Source: Litsea cubeba (Eukaryota; Streptophyta; Magnoliopsida; Laurales; Lauraceae). Taken from it: DNA of 64,000 bases. Shown here piece by piece: positions 36,715 through 48,085 of this stretch. The notes below the pieces were generated by a model, which saw only the letters and a list, made by a program, of their open reading frames with translations, made no database searches and was not told the origin of the DNA. Location: assembly GCA_012931725.1 (NCBI GenBank), contig CM022946.1, positions 121,303,592 to 121,367,591 on the forward strand, given 5' to 3'. Position 1 is the first letter of the stretch; the number at the start of each line of letters is the position of its first letter. The position numbers and the translations under genes are program-made.

Positions 36715-37130
36715 TGGAGACTTTCTCACAAAAGTGCCTCCTGGGACATGTACTTTGACGGTGCAACCAGACAAATGAAAAAGACAAGCTGATCTCCGGG
36801 AGTTGGCATCCTCTTTGTTAGCCCCGACAAATACATGATTCCACACGCTTTCTCAGCTACTGGAACCATGCACAACAAGCAGCTGCATATCAAGCTCTGA
36901 TCTTAGGATTGGACTCGCCATCGAATCCGGTATCAACAATGCTGAAGTCTTTGGGAGACTCTCAACTGAATCGTCAACCAGATGAAATCAGAAATTTGAA
37001 GTCAGGAAGCTAGATTTGCTGCCCTACTACAACAAGGCACAATCACTTCTGCACAAAATTTGACATCCGTCACATCACCCACATTCGTAGAGGTGAAAAC
37101 ATACGTGCAGATGCCCTAGCCGGACTTGCC
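36715..37130 (+). pseudogene. Tat-A second (archaeal-type) RNase H
   Basis: WDMYFDGATRQ (about 36742-36775), GVGILFVSPDKYMIPHAFSA after a stop, then LAIESGINNAEVFG and a final AGLAAYM-type end in shifted frames. An extra RNase H with the DGA start between RNase H and integrase is diagnostic of the Tat lineage. Multiple breaks. Confidence 0.78.
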
Positions 37131-38570
37131 GCATACATGGCAATCCAGGAAGGGGAAAAACATGCAAATCACAGTGTGTGAAAGGAGAATCCTTCCTCCT
37201 CTTAACACACACCAAGCAGTTGCTGAATGCCACCAAGTGGTCGGAAGTCGGATTTCAATCCTTCAGACTTCAATTGGCGACTGGAGGGATCCCTTCATTG
37301 ATTACATTATGTTCGGAATCCTACCTGAAGATCCAAAAGAACGGGTAAGCATCCAAAGGCGAACCCCAAGCTTCCATTTGGATATTCCTTCAAAAATCCT
37401 TTACAGGAAATCCTTCAACGGAGTACTTCTACGCTGCTTGTTCACAACAAGAGCTGAAGAAAACACTCAAAGAAGTTCATGCTGGTCTTTGCGGAGCTCA
37501 TCAGGCTGGACCTAAGCTCTATGATCAGATAAAAATGTTAGGATATTACTGGCCTACCATGGTAAGCTGACGCAATGCAATTTGCTAAGCGCTGCCAACA
37601 ATGCCAAGTTCATGGAGATTACATTCACATGCCTCCAGAATGGCTGCATCCTACAGCGATCTCATGGCCTTTCGAAGCCTGGGGTATGGACATCATAGGT
37701 CCTATTTCTCCCCTTCAAGCAAAGGTCATCGCGTCATCTTCGCCGCTACGGATTACTTCTCCAGTGGTCAGAAGCATTTGCGTTTAACGAAATGAAGACC
37801 TCATCAGTCCTTCAGTTCCTACGCACCAACATCATTTGTCGTTTCGGGCATACCCAAAAGAGTTCGTCCATGATAACGGACCACAGTTCCGGGATCATCG
37901 ATTCTACAGGTTCTGCGACAATACAAAATCTAAAAGCTGTCCTTCGACTCCATACAATCCGGCAGCAAACGGGGTTAGCAGAAGCTTTCAACAAGACACT
38001 CTGCAAAATCCTCAAAAAAATGGTCTCTAACCACAAAGAGACTGGAGCGACAAAATGTCTGAAGCTTTGTGGGCCTATCGAACCACCGTTCGAGGACCAA
38101 CCCATAGCACACCATTCTCCTTGGTCTATGGATGCGAAGCTGTCGTGCCCTTGGAAGTACAAATTCCTTCCTTGAGGGTATCCTTGCAAAATGACATGAC
38201 TCAAGAAAGCAATGTCAAATTGCGGCTCCATGAGCTGGACAATCTCGATGAGAGACGGCTCGAAGCTCAACAAAGCATTGAACTTTACCAAGCACGCATG
38301 GCAGGATCTTTCGATAAAAAGGTCAGGCAACGCGCCTACAAAAAGAATGACTTGGTTCTTGCGGTAAAAAGACCAATGGTCTTCGCTCACAAGTCCAAAG
38401 GCAAATTTGAGCCAAAATGGGAGGGACCCTACGTCATCGACAAGTTTTCTCCAATGGCGCATACGCACTCCTAAACATGGAAGGTGACAGATGTATGCTT
38501 GCCCATCAATGGCAAGTTCTTAAAGCGGTACTACCCTTGAAGACTTACCCAACTGGGTAAGAGCAATGCC
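37131..38570 (+). pseudogene. Tat-A integrase, broken, no chromodomain
   Basis: Zinc region: EVHAGLCGAHQAGPKLYDQI (37470-37530), then MQFAKRCQQCQVHGDYIHMP. Catalytic core: WGMDIIGPISPLQAKG (from 37680), VHDNGPQFRDHRFYRFC, then GLAEAFNKTLCKILKKM in another frame. C-terminal part: SEALWAYRTTVRGPTHSTPF to KWEGPYVIDKFSP (38055-38450), then HQWQVLKAVLPLKTYPTG after a shift. No chromodomain follows, unlike the Tekay elements here. Five or more breaks. Confidence 0.87.
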
Positions 38571-38900
38571 CTATACGGGCAAAACCGGTTTCCAGGTACA
38601 CGCTCGCTAAACCCACCCTTTTTTAGAATTTTCATATCAAGTGTTGAAATTTCTAGAAATCTAAAACAATGCTTACTTTCATCGTTTCATTGTAAAAAAA
38701 AAAAAAATCCAAGTTTAGGAACCTTTCCCTAACTTGACCAAAATTTTCAACCCTTGAACCCAAAATTCAAGGTTTGAAACAAAATCCGGATTCAGGGATT
38801 TCCACCCTAGTCCACCCTGCCTTTTACCGCCAAAATGGTTTTAGGTCAAAACTTATGACCCTCGTGTCTTTAAACAAAAAAAAAATGGTTTTTCAAAAAC
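38571..38900 (+). other. 3' untranslated sequence after pol, no gene
   Basis: A short A-run near 38694 and sequence with repeated CCCTAA/AACCCT words. No gene seen. Confidence 0.5.
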
Positions 38901-38902
38901 CG

Positions 38903-39366
38903 CGAGGAAGCGACGCTTAGTCGATACTCGCACAAATCGGAAGCAAGCAAACCACGTTCGACACTTCCAAAATCGCAGGGAAGCGACATTTCGTCGATAC
39001 TTGCAAAATCCAAAACCGTGGGAACGCAACATTTCAGTTGATATCCACAACCCAAATTTCAAAGATTCGAAAAAAAAAAAAAACCTAAAAAACTGTGGAG
39101 ACGCAACATTTCAGTTGATATCCATACCCAAAAGGTTCGAGAAAACCACAAATTTCAAAAATCGTGGGGAAACGACATCAAGTCAGTACCCGCAAACCAA
39201 AATTTTTGAAAAGCAAGGATGCGACATTCCATCGATACTTGCACCCAAATCCGCGAGGATGCGACATTCCATCGATACTCGCAACCGAATGAGCAAGGAT
39301 GCGACATTCCATCGATACTTGCAAGAACATTCAGCAGGGAGGCGACTTTTAGTCGATACTTGCATT
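38903..39366 (+). repeat. tandem array, nine diverged units with GATGCGACATTCCATCGATA core
   Basis: Units occur near 38903, 38976, 39020, 39098, 39164, 39213, 39252, 39295 and 39334, with core GCGACATTNNRTCGATACTTGC. The three near 39213-39320 are almost identical. It lies between pol and the antisense gene. Confidence 0.88.
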
Positions 39367-39381
39367 TTTTGAAAACCAAAC

Positions 39382-39749
39382 AGGCTATAAATGCCACAAA
39401 CAGGCTATATAATGCCACAAACAGGCTATAAATGCCACAACCCGGCTATCAATGCCACCAAAATTGGCTATCAATGCCACAAACAAAAAAAACTTGGATT
39501 TCAAAAAAAACCCGGCTATCAATGCCACCAAAACAAAACAGGCTATCAATGCCACCAAAAACCGGCTATAGATGCCACAAAACAGATTCGGCTATCAATG
39601 CCATCAAAACAAACCGGCTATCAATGCCACCAAAATTGGCTATAGATGCCACAAACAAAAAAAAACTCGGCCATCAATGCCACAAGAAAAGCTGGCTCTC
39701 ATGCCAAAATTGGCCTCCATGCCACAAACAAAAACTTGGCTTTCATGCC
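39382..39749 (+). repeat. tandem array, 15 units of GGCTATMAATGCC
   Basis: Fifteen units at 20-46 bp spacing, core GGC-TATMAAT-GCC with self-complementary ends. The first three are TATAAAT or similar, later ones TATCAAT, the last few decay to CTCAT. The LTR carries four units of the same core. It sits just beyond the 3' end of the antisense PMD gene. Confidence 0.92.
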
Positions 39750-39964
39750 AAAACAATCATTTGACAAAAGATTTTCACAAAATGACAACCTTTTGATCAA
39801 AACCCATTTAGCAATTACTTTTATCACAAAAAGATTCACAATTACCAAAAGAAAGAGAAAGTGTTCACAAGCACTACAAAAAAAATAAGTACCAAAAAAA
39901 TACGAGTGGTACCAAAAAAAAGAGAGAATGATGGTTTCTGTAAAAAAAAAATATATACAGGAGC

Positions 39965-42900
39965 TCAATTAAAAATGGTCTCCAGCCAAGAGTTCAGCTC
40001 CCCAAGCAAACTTTTATCTTCAGTCGTCAAGGATTCCAAGGCACGCTTCTTCAGGAACCTGCCATGAGATGCTGGAGTGGGCTGTACCCCTTCTTTCAAA
40101 CCAGGAAGCTTACCTCGAGCAATTTTCCATTGTTCATCCTCATCAGACTTCCTTTTGAGAACCCGTTCAGCATCTGCAACCTGGTGAATCAGAGCACTCT
40201 CCCTGTCGCGAGCCTCTACTATGGCAGTCCACTTGGCAGCGACTTGTGCCTGCAAATGCTCATGACGTTTCCTGGCCTCATCGACCTCCCTGTCAATGAT
40301 CTTAAGGTCATGTGTCAGCCTGATGATGGCTATCTCTTCTAAGTTCCTCTTTCGGACTGCTGCTTCTTGCTTTCTGTAGCCTCATCCAGGTCAGACTTAG
40401 CCTTATCAGCAGGGTCCAGGAACATCTCCTTGAAGAACTGGTCATCAGCCAAACTCACGGTCTCAAACCACTTGTCACCCCAGTGCAATGATCCTATCAA
40501 CGATCGCCCTGGCACCTGTGACATCCAGACCAGCCTCTTCAGCATCACTAAGAATCTCCTGCACATGCTGGATCATGCCAAATCCGGCTTCCAAGTGCCC
40601 AGAAAAGAGAGTCTCAATCCAAGAGCTCAGAACTCGCATCACCACCTTCTTCGCAAAAAGAAGAGATGGCCCAGCTGAGGATTCACCCAACTCCGTTGGT
40701 CGGCTACTCATATCATCATCTGTTGGAAGAGTAGCAAAAGAACTCTTTCCAGCTGAAGCTGCTCCTGCTCGGGAAGGAATCTCAGTGCGAGGAATCTCCT
40801 CAATATTGTCAGAGCTGGTCCCAGGAATCTCTACCTCTGGATCAACCTCTGGCATCTCTTGCTCTGGAAGCGACGGATCCTCCTCTGCCACTTCAAAACC
40901 TGCCAAAGAAACACAAAAAGGTATGAATATGATCCTGTTTGAAAATCATTATCAGGGTTATAATTACAAAATACCTTCTTCGACGACTGGCGGAACACTC
41001 TCTTCCTCCATGAACTCATCGAAAGCATCATCAACATTTGCGTCCATCGATGGTTCAAAGTCATCAGAACCCTGTGGCAAGTCAGCTGACAAAAAAAAAT
41101 GTTAGCAAACCGAGTCACAAACAAAAAAAAGGGAGCAAAAGAAGTCGTACCAATTGGAGATTCTGGATTTACTCCAGAGTCCCTCGGTTCTTCTTCAGGT
41201 GCCTCAACAAGATCCATCACCACCTCATCAGTTGGGACCTCAGGCATCACCAAGTCTTCCTCTGCTAAAAAAAAAGAGAAAAGCAAAAAACAAGAAGCAA
41301 ATCATAACATGGAAAAAATCCCATGAAAAGAAATGGAAAGAGAAAAAGGAAGAATCATACCTTCACCAACGGTCTCTTCTTCTCGGCTTCTCTTCTCTGG
41401 AGGCTCGTCAGCATCCACAGGCACATCCTCATTGATAGTAAGAGGAACTTCCAAGTTAGGAGAGTCCTCATGCTGCCCCTTGCTGCGATGATGACTCCTC
41501 CTCCTCTTACTCCTGCGGGCTCGCTTCTTAGAGGAACCTGCCCCGCTGTCAGAGTCAGGTTTCCCACTTGACTCCTCACTGGATGGTCTGCTCTTGCCAG
41601 TAGACTCCACGGAAGCTTGCCTCTGTGCCGCTTGCATCCAAGCACCAAGTTCGGCTTCCTCCTGTTCTAGCTGCTCCAAAGCCTCATCAGGTATTTCTCG
41701 AACAGCTTCAGAACCAATGACGCCCTGGTCACCGAGAAAGCCTATCTTGTGCTTCTCTCCAGAAAGGAAGGCCCAAACTTCCTCTCGCCGGACGCCATCC
41801 GACTTTCCAAGGCCCTTTCCAGATGCCAGCTTCATATCAAGCTCCTTCTTGGAAAGCCCCCGCCGCGAACCACTTCGCAAAGCCGGCAGTCCGGGAAGTC
41901 AGCAACACAGGATAAGAAATCATGGCTGTAGTGTCTTCAGCACTATAGAAAGCCCATGCATTTCTCCCGTCCTGTAAGCCTCCAAAGCGCTTCACCATAC
42001 TTGAAGGCGCTCCAACAACACCTTCAGAAAAGCCCAGCTGCAAAGCAAAGCGAGAGGGTACATACGGCTGGATGTCGACGAAAAGATGTCTACGGTACAC
42101 CATCGTGCCGACACGTATGCTGAAAAGCCACTCTCTCTCTGCATTTGTCAAGGAATAATGCCTTCCCGACCCCGCCCTGGTAGAGTCTCGGGAGGCACCA
42201 AAATCGAAAGCCTTCTTCCGCAACTCCGGAGAAAGCTTCACTGAAGATTGCCCCATCTCGACGTCCCTGAACCGTCGGATCCTCATGCGGGCAAACAAAA
42301 GTGATTCGGACACGGCTTTGCCCTTAGCCAGTCGAATCATCAGAGGATCATCATCCTGAGCAGCACCCAGCCGATGGAAGCCAGGACAGTGGTATACATA
42401 CCACGAATAAAATATATGGGCTGAAAATACCCTATTCATGGGAAGCCCAAGCCGAACCAAAAAAGCAGCAGCCTGCAGTTCGGTACACAAGTAGGAGTAA
42501 AGAGCTGGCACCAAAGCAAGCTGCTCTCCAAACGCCATCTGACAAGCCGGAAAAATACAATGCGGCCTGATGTGCGTTCCATCTCCTCCAGCAAAAACAG
42601 CCTCACCAAGCCAATAAGTGAGGTAAATAGCGAGATCTCTCCGCAATGCAATGTCAGGGCATATGGCGTTTGTACTTGCACAGAAATCTCTCAACTCTTC
42701 TTGCATGGCCAAGATCTTCTTTGAACTTGGATCCTCAGCTCCGGCTTCCTGGGTCACGCTATCAGAAGACTCCCTACCATCAAAAAAGTTGGGGAATGAA
42801 GAGCTAAAACTCTTCCAGCTGCTGGATCTAACTTTCAAACCCCCCTTCTCCTTCAAAAAATCATAGAAGGCGACGAGCTGAAAGTATAGAAGCCTGAACT

Positions 42901-44559
42901 CCTCAGACTGCCCCTCGAGGACACTATCAATCGGCATAAACTCCTCATAGAGCTTGCCGAGGATGGGCAATCCAGTAATGGCGCTCAGCTCCTTCAAAGA
43001 AAAACCAATCTCACCATTCGTCACAACGAAGGTATTGGTTTGTGGGAGGAATGACTCCAGCATAGCCATGAAGGCCTCGTCGGAAAAGATCACGGTCTCC
43101 CTAAAGGCGCGGACCGCATCAAAAATCCCGGCTTCCTTCAAAACGGCGCCACCAATCAGCAGGACGCGATCAGTCCATGACTTCGACTCGGAGTCAACAT
43201 TGAAACGGCCTCGAAGTCGAAAAGGCTTGATCCAATTGCTGCCGTCACCACTGAAAATACCAAGGCCCACCGGTCTCAAATCGACCGACGGATAATCAGA
43301 GCCCTGGTAGCCGCTGGATGGCATCAACAAGTCCATGTCAACAGGTGACCTCTCCGTATATCCAGGAGAACCGCCAACAAAAACCCCGGTCTTGATTACA
43401 TTTGTCCTTCTCACCCAGCTTGGAGGATCTTCCCTCTTAGGGCACGTGGGGGCAAGGCTCAGAATCGAGACGGTGCGATCAAACATCGACCGGGTAGTAA
43501 CAGTCTTCTTCTCACCATCTGCTGTGAAGGAAAACTGAAAACATCTCCTCTGGTATGTCATGTCATCAGGGACTGCATCACCAAAGAAGAAGGTAGGCTT
43601 GGGCAAAATACTCTGATCTTCCATCACCCATGGACGACTGCTTACCATGATCTTATAGAATTCCTCTCCCTTGAGAGCGATCAGTCGCTGCCTCATCTCA
43701 TCTCTGTTGAGGGAGTCGCACTCTTCCAAATTTCTCTCAACATACTGGACCTTCTTAAAAGCCTGCTGAACGGCTGGATTAGAAGATCTAGAAGATCGAC
43801 GAGGTACGCTTGTAGCAGGCTCTTTACCCTTGTTCGCTCTGGAGGAACCACCTGAAAAGGATGGAAAAGAAAAAGATCAAACATCAAAATGACAAAATCT
43901 CGCTAAAAAAAAAAATCTGGCGAAATTTTGACATGATGACGGGGCAATTCCGAAGAAAAGGAACTATCCCGAAAGAAATAGAAAGCTTGAAGATGGGCTC
44001 AACATCGCTGCGAGCTCCGAAACTCCAAACTTTCGAAACCTCAAAGTCTCCGCAAAATCAGGAAGGGCTCAACATCACTGCGAGCTCCAAATTCCCAAAT
44101 TTGCGAAAACTTTCAGGTATGCTATCACATCATGCTACAAATTTAATTTACAAATTAAAGGCATGCATGAACATCTAGGTTTGCCAAAAAAAAAAGAGGG
44201 GCATTATCATGATGAGCAAAAAATAAAAAAAAAAAAAAAGAAAAGAAACTTTCTCAAAAAAAAGAGGAGAAAGAAAACAAAAAAAAAGAAGAAAAAAAGG
44301 GGGCTGGCCCACAGGCCACGTGGCCGTACGGACAGATCCGTACGGATCTGTCCGTACGGCCCACAAAAGAAAAAAAATGCAATGCAAAAAAAAAAAAGAG
44401 AGCAAATAAAACGCGTGTAAAAAAAAAAAGGGAAAACACGTGGAAAAAGAAAAAAAAAAGAAGAAAAGAAAAGAAAGAAACAAAAAAAAGAAAGAACATT
44501 ATTTTCCTACAATGGAGTTTTCTTGAAAAAAAAAAAGGGGAGAACTTACTTGAAGCCAT
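39965..44559 (-). pseudogene. antisense spliced gene with plant mobile domain (PMD) inside Tat-A
   Basis: Exon model on the minus strand: 44559-44550 (ATGGCTTCAA, donor GTAAGT); 43851-41361 (acceptor TTTTCAG, donor GTATGA); 41264-41151; 41085-40975; 40899 onward. Phases join cleanly, giving MASSGSSRANKGKEPATS and running into the PMD. PMD signatures: NGEIGFSLKELSAITGLPIL, FRLLYFQLVAFYDFL, RAGSGRHYSLTNAEREWLFS. Then a basic/Ser region (KKRARRSKRRRSHHRSK), acidic short exons, and a coiled-coil (EVDEARKRHEHLQAQVAAKW) to the stop at 39965. Frame breaks: C-run 41857-41861, near 40475, and near 40345. PMD occurs in plant MAIN/MAIL1 proteins and in Ty3 elements; its role in the element is unknown. 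Intact length would be roughly 1200 residues. Confidence 0.82.
44322..44361. repeat. perfect 40-bp palindrome with three CCGTACGG units
   Basis: Every base from 44322 pairs with its partner back from 44361. CCGTACGG occurs at both ends and at the centre, separated by ACAGAT and its complement ATCTGT. It is a GC-rich island in an almost pure A/G stretch (44190-44500) within intron 1 of the antisense gene. Confidence 0.97.
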
Positions 44560-44680
44560 TGATGGAGAAGAACAAGAAGACTCTTGAAGATCTTGAAGAA
44601 GAAGAACTTTTAGTCTTGAAGCCCTCTTGAGATTATTGCAAAAGAAAGTAATAAGAGCAAGAGATCCAACCTTCTCCTTG

Positions 44681-44688
44681 CTTTTATA
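44681..44688 (-). promoter_or_regulatory. TATA box of the antisense PMD gene
   Basis: On the minus strand TATAAAAG lies about 125 nt upstream of the first ATG (44559). The region between is CT-rich and ATG-free, as in a plant 5' leader. It indicates a promoter independent of the LTR. Confidence 0.7.
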
Positions 44689-44739
44689 GAGGAGAGCAAA
44701 CCAAAGAAGGAAAGAAGAAAGAGGCAAGTGTTACTAATT

Positions 44740-44990
44740 AGTAACCTTACCAAAAGAAAAAGATTAGAAAGATTCTTTCCCAAAAGAAAGATATCTTGAG
44801 GGATTCTCTCCCAAAAAAGAAATCAATGAGAGATTTTCTCCTAAAAGATATAATCTATGACGGATTCTTTCCCAAAAGAAAGATATCTTGAGATATTCTA
44901 TCCCAAAATAAAGGGATCATGAGAGATTCTCTCCAAGTAAAGATATTCTTAGATATTCTCTATCCAAATGAGATATTTTTGGATATTCTT
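44740..44990 (+). repeat. tandem GATTCTYTCCCAAAAGAAAGATAT repeats
   Basis: Six or so units of about 30-60 bp, core GATTCTNTCCCAAAA. They lie directly upstream of the antisense promoter. Confidence 0.8.
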
Positions 44991-45290
44991 TACAAAAATG
45001 ACACCATATGAGATCTAAGCCATTTCAAAAGCTTAAGGTCCCATGGGTTAGCCCATATGAGCCAGGTTTGACCACCTAGGCACACAAAAAAAAAGAAAAG
45101 AAAATTTTTTTTTGGGCTTTTAGTCAAAGAGAAATCCCTCTTACCAAGAGCATACAAAAATGGTTCCATGCCTCTTTTGAGTTGATTGGACCATACAAAG
45201 AAAATTCCAAGCCCCATGAGCTTCCAAAAATCAAACCATCCAGCCTCATCTACCAAATTGAGCCAAAATCTTGAAATTGACATTCCACAA
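44991..45290 (+). other. unique sequence between repeat arrays, no gene
   Basis: No motif recognised; poly-A followed by poly-T near 45087-45113. Confidence 0.5.
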
Positions 45291-45297
45291 AAATCAA

Positions 45298-45535
45298 ACC
45301 AAATCCTGGTCCCCTAACTTGCCACATACAGCCGTTAGGTCACAAGACTAAAACCAAAAACCAAAACCTGATCCCCTAACTTGCCACATACAGCCTGTTA
45401 GGTCACAAGATCAAAACCAAAATTGATCCCCCAACATTCCACATACAGCCTGTTGGGTCACACGATCAAAACCAAACCCGACCCCCTAACCTGCCACATA
45501 TAGCCTGTTAGGTCACAAGGTCAAAACCCAAATCC
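45298..45535 (+). repeat. four tandem units of about 57-61 bp
   Basis: Core CCCCTAACTTGCCACATACA then GTTAGGTCACAAG, units near 45311, 45371, 45429 and 45482. Non-coding. The remaining sequence to 45737 shows no gene. Confidence 0.9.
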
Positions 45536-45737
45536 ACATCCCTGATGTCATCTTCAAAACTTTGCCTCGAGATGGTACGTGATCCCTTTCACTACCATAA
45601 AATTCCCCTGGAAGCTCAAAAGGCTACAAATACCAAAAAGAAAGACTGCTCAAAGACTCTTGGTCAAGTCACAGGCTCTCCTTCAAAAATCTCTTCGAGG
45701 CACATCGACTACAAAAGTTAAGCAACTCGTCGCTGTA

Positions 45738-45752
45738 CCTCGAGGGGGTATT
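45738..45752 (+). promoter_or_regulatory. polypurine tract of Tat-A
   Basis: ACCTCGAGGGGGTAT ends next to the TGTTGACACC start of the 3' LTR; the G-run is the likely plus-strand primer. Confidence 0.7.
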
Positions 45753-48080
45753 TGTTGACACCAAAAATGTCACTTTGCCTCTTCAAGATCCAAAGAGCTA
45801 CATGAAGTCGCAACCTGCCATAAATAGGCAATGCTGCTTCCAAAAATCAAATCTTGTCAGAATCAAACAAAAACTGCAAGATTCTTCCAGACAGCCAAAA
45901 GAGGAGTACACAAGAAGTTTCAGGCCATTTCAAAATCATTTGGCCTAACTTCGCTTCTCCGACAGCCAAATCAGGCCTCTCGGCAGCAAAGCTCTCCGGA
46001 ACCATGGTTTCCAAGACAGAACCTATGGATCATCTTAAAATGACTCCAATAGGTTCCCTGTCAAATTTCAAGTCAATCGGACATCGGTTGACCGCACATC
46101 AAATCGCGACATCTTCATCGCGACAAAAAGCAAGTCTACAGGTGATAGGACCCCAAACGGCTTCAAAACTCAAACAAAAGCCTATGGTTGGTCTTATTTA
46201 TTGCTCAGGAGGCTTCACACCAAATTTCAGGTCATTCCGACATCGTTTGACCCAGTTTCAGCTTCTGACGGAAAATCGGCAGCTCTGCGCGACAAAGTCT
46301 TCGGCTTTCTCAGGAAATTGGAAACTTTGCAAAATGAAATGCAAGGATTCTCATCAGGTTTCCTACAAAGAAATCAGGCCAATAAATGGTCAAAATGTCA
46401 AGAAAAAGTACAGAAGAAAAAAGAATCGAAAAACAGCAAAAACGGACGCAAAACGGGACTCGAAAGGGGGAAAACCCCCCCAGGGTCGCAGACCCCTGCG
46501 ACCCTGGGCCAGGGTCGCCGGCGACCTTGGAACCTGGGGTCGCCGGGAAAGCCCCGGAAACCCCGGTTTTCGCCGTTTTTTCGCGATTCGAGGTGCCTAG
46601 CCTCTGGTACTTTCCAAAATTCATGCTTTTGAGACACCAAGTCCTCTGACATCCGTCCAAAACACGGGTAAATCATCAAAAGTATCAAAGACAATATTGA
46701 TCGCCACCCGGTCAACCAAAAAGGTGTGCTTTCTACCCGACCGATCGAGAAATCGACAGGACAGATGGCACCGACCCGCTGTTGGCAACAAACACCTGAA
46801 ATTACATGATCATCTGATGTCGATCTACATAAAGATCCATTGATGATCATCAACAGAAGAATCCCAAAAGACGTGGCACGGCCCGCGACTCTTCAGCTGC
46901 TCGGCGACCACTTAATGCGATTAATTGACTAGCTTTATTACAGTCATTAATCCATTCCTTTGGACGGCCCAATCAGAAGCAAGCATTCGGGAGTTACAAG
47001 TCAAGAGATTCATGGCATTTAACCCATGAAACTCCTCCCATCATGGCGATTAAATGCGATTAAATGCCCTCAATCTCCTCCGGCCAATCAGAAGCCAAGA
47101 AAAAGGAGTTACAAAATAAACAATTCAATTTTGTAACTCCTCCCATTATGTGGCTTAATGACAATAAAAGCCCATAAACCCTCCTAAAAGGCTACCTAAA
47201 AGCCTATAAATAGGAGGGCTCTCCAAGAAGAAAAAAGGACACAGACACACAGACAACATCATCAGACAGCAGACAGAAAAATCAGAAATCCAGAGAAAGG
47301 AAAAAGAGAGAAAACTCTGCAGAAGTTCTACATCGGCCACCGCAACAAGGTGACAAAAGTCCCTTGGGGGGTACCCCCCCCCAAGGTCCTTGCCTTCTCC
47401 TCCTGCCTCCAATGGCTTAGATGTGGCTTTTCAGCCCGTCTACTCGGCTTTTTATTGGATATAGGACCTCCTTTTGGTCTTTGTCTTCTAAAAACCCGAG
47501 GTTATAGCCAAGCCAAGCGAATCAATAGCATCCTCTGTTCTCATCTGCATGGATGATGGCGAAGCCCACATATGGCTTGCGACCGTCTATCTAAACGAGT
47601 CCTCCACAATCTCCGGAGAAGTTAGATCCTCCTTTTCTTGCTTTTCATTGTAGTTTGTATTTTTTTAAAAGAGACAAAAATCACAATTCTTGTCTTTCAT
47701 TGTTGATAAGGATTGTAAATCGGCTATAAACGCCAAAATCGGCTATAAACGCCAAAAATCGGCTATAAACGCCAAAATAGGCTATAAATGCCAAAAAAAT
47801 CGCCTTTCACGGCAAATCAAGAAAATGTCTCTTTTCTTAAATATATGTGCAATGGAAAACTTGAAAGAAGTTGATTTCCTTTTTACTTGCGAAGGTTGAT
47901 TTCCGGATCACCACTTGCAATTCCAAGTAAAAATAGAAAATCTGGCACACCCACACAAAAAAAGAAATGTTGATGCACGCCCCCCTTTGCCCCCCGGTTA
48001 CGAAAGGGTCGGAACCAAACGGACTCCCACGTCCGCCGACCTCGGTAGGAACCCGGAGCATCCCGGAGCGCGGTCCATCA
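45753..48080 (+). repeat. 3' LTR of Tat-A (2328 bp)
   Basis: Same length as the 5' LTR with about 15 substitutions seen by eye and compensating one-base length changes in a C-run and a T-run. It ends CGGTCCATCA, then the target duplication ATATG. Confidence 0.95.
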
Positions 48081-48085
48081 ATATG
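48081..48085 (+). repeat. right target-site duplication of Tat-A (ATATG)
   Basis: Identical to 25269-25273. Confidence 0.95.

Larger units (their letters stand above)
25274..48080 (+). mobile_element. complete Tat-lineage Ty3/gypsy retrotransposon (Tat-A, 22.8 kb)
   Basis: Two LTRs of 2328 bp (25274-27601, 45753-48080), target duplication ATATG, primer site, repeat-rich leader, gag, protease, G-patch, RT, RNase H, second RNase H, integrase, two 3' tandem-repeat arrays, an antisense PMD gene and a polypurine tract. The second RNase H, absence of a chromodomain, great size and extra antisense ORF are Tat/Ogre-lineage traits. About 15 base differences between the LTRs were counted by eye, so insertion was recent. 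The coding regions are nevertheless full of frameshifts and stops. It sits in the leader of Tat-B in opposite orientation. Confidence 0.95.

Noticed and set aside
39382..39749. Regularly spaced short repeats that resemble a CRISPR array
   Set aside because: Units are 13 bp with irregular 7-33 bp spacing, flanked by eukaryotic retroelement sequence; no cas genes; plant nuclear context.
44163..44483. Lys-rich ORF and Phe-rich antisense ORF
   Set aside because: Both are translations of an A/G-rich low-complexity intron.
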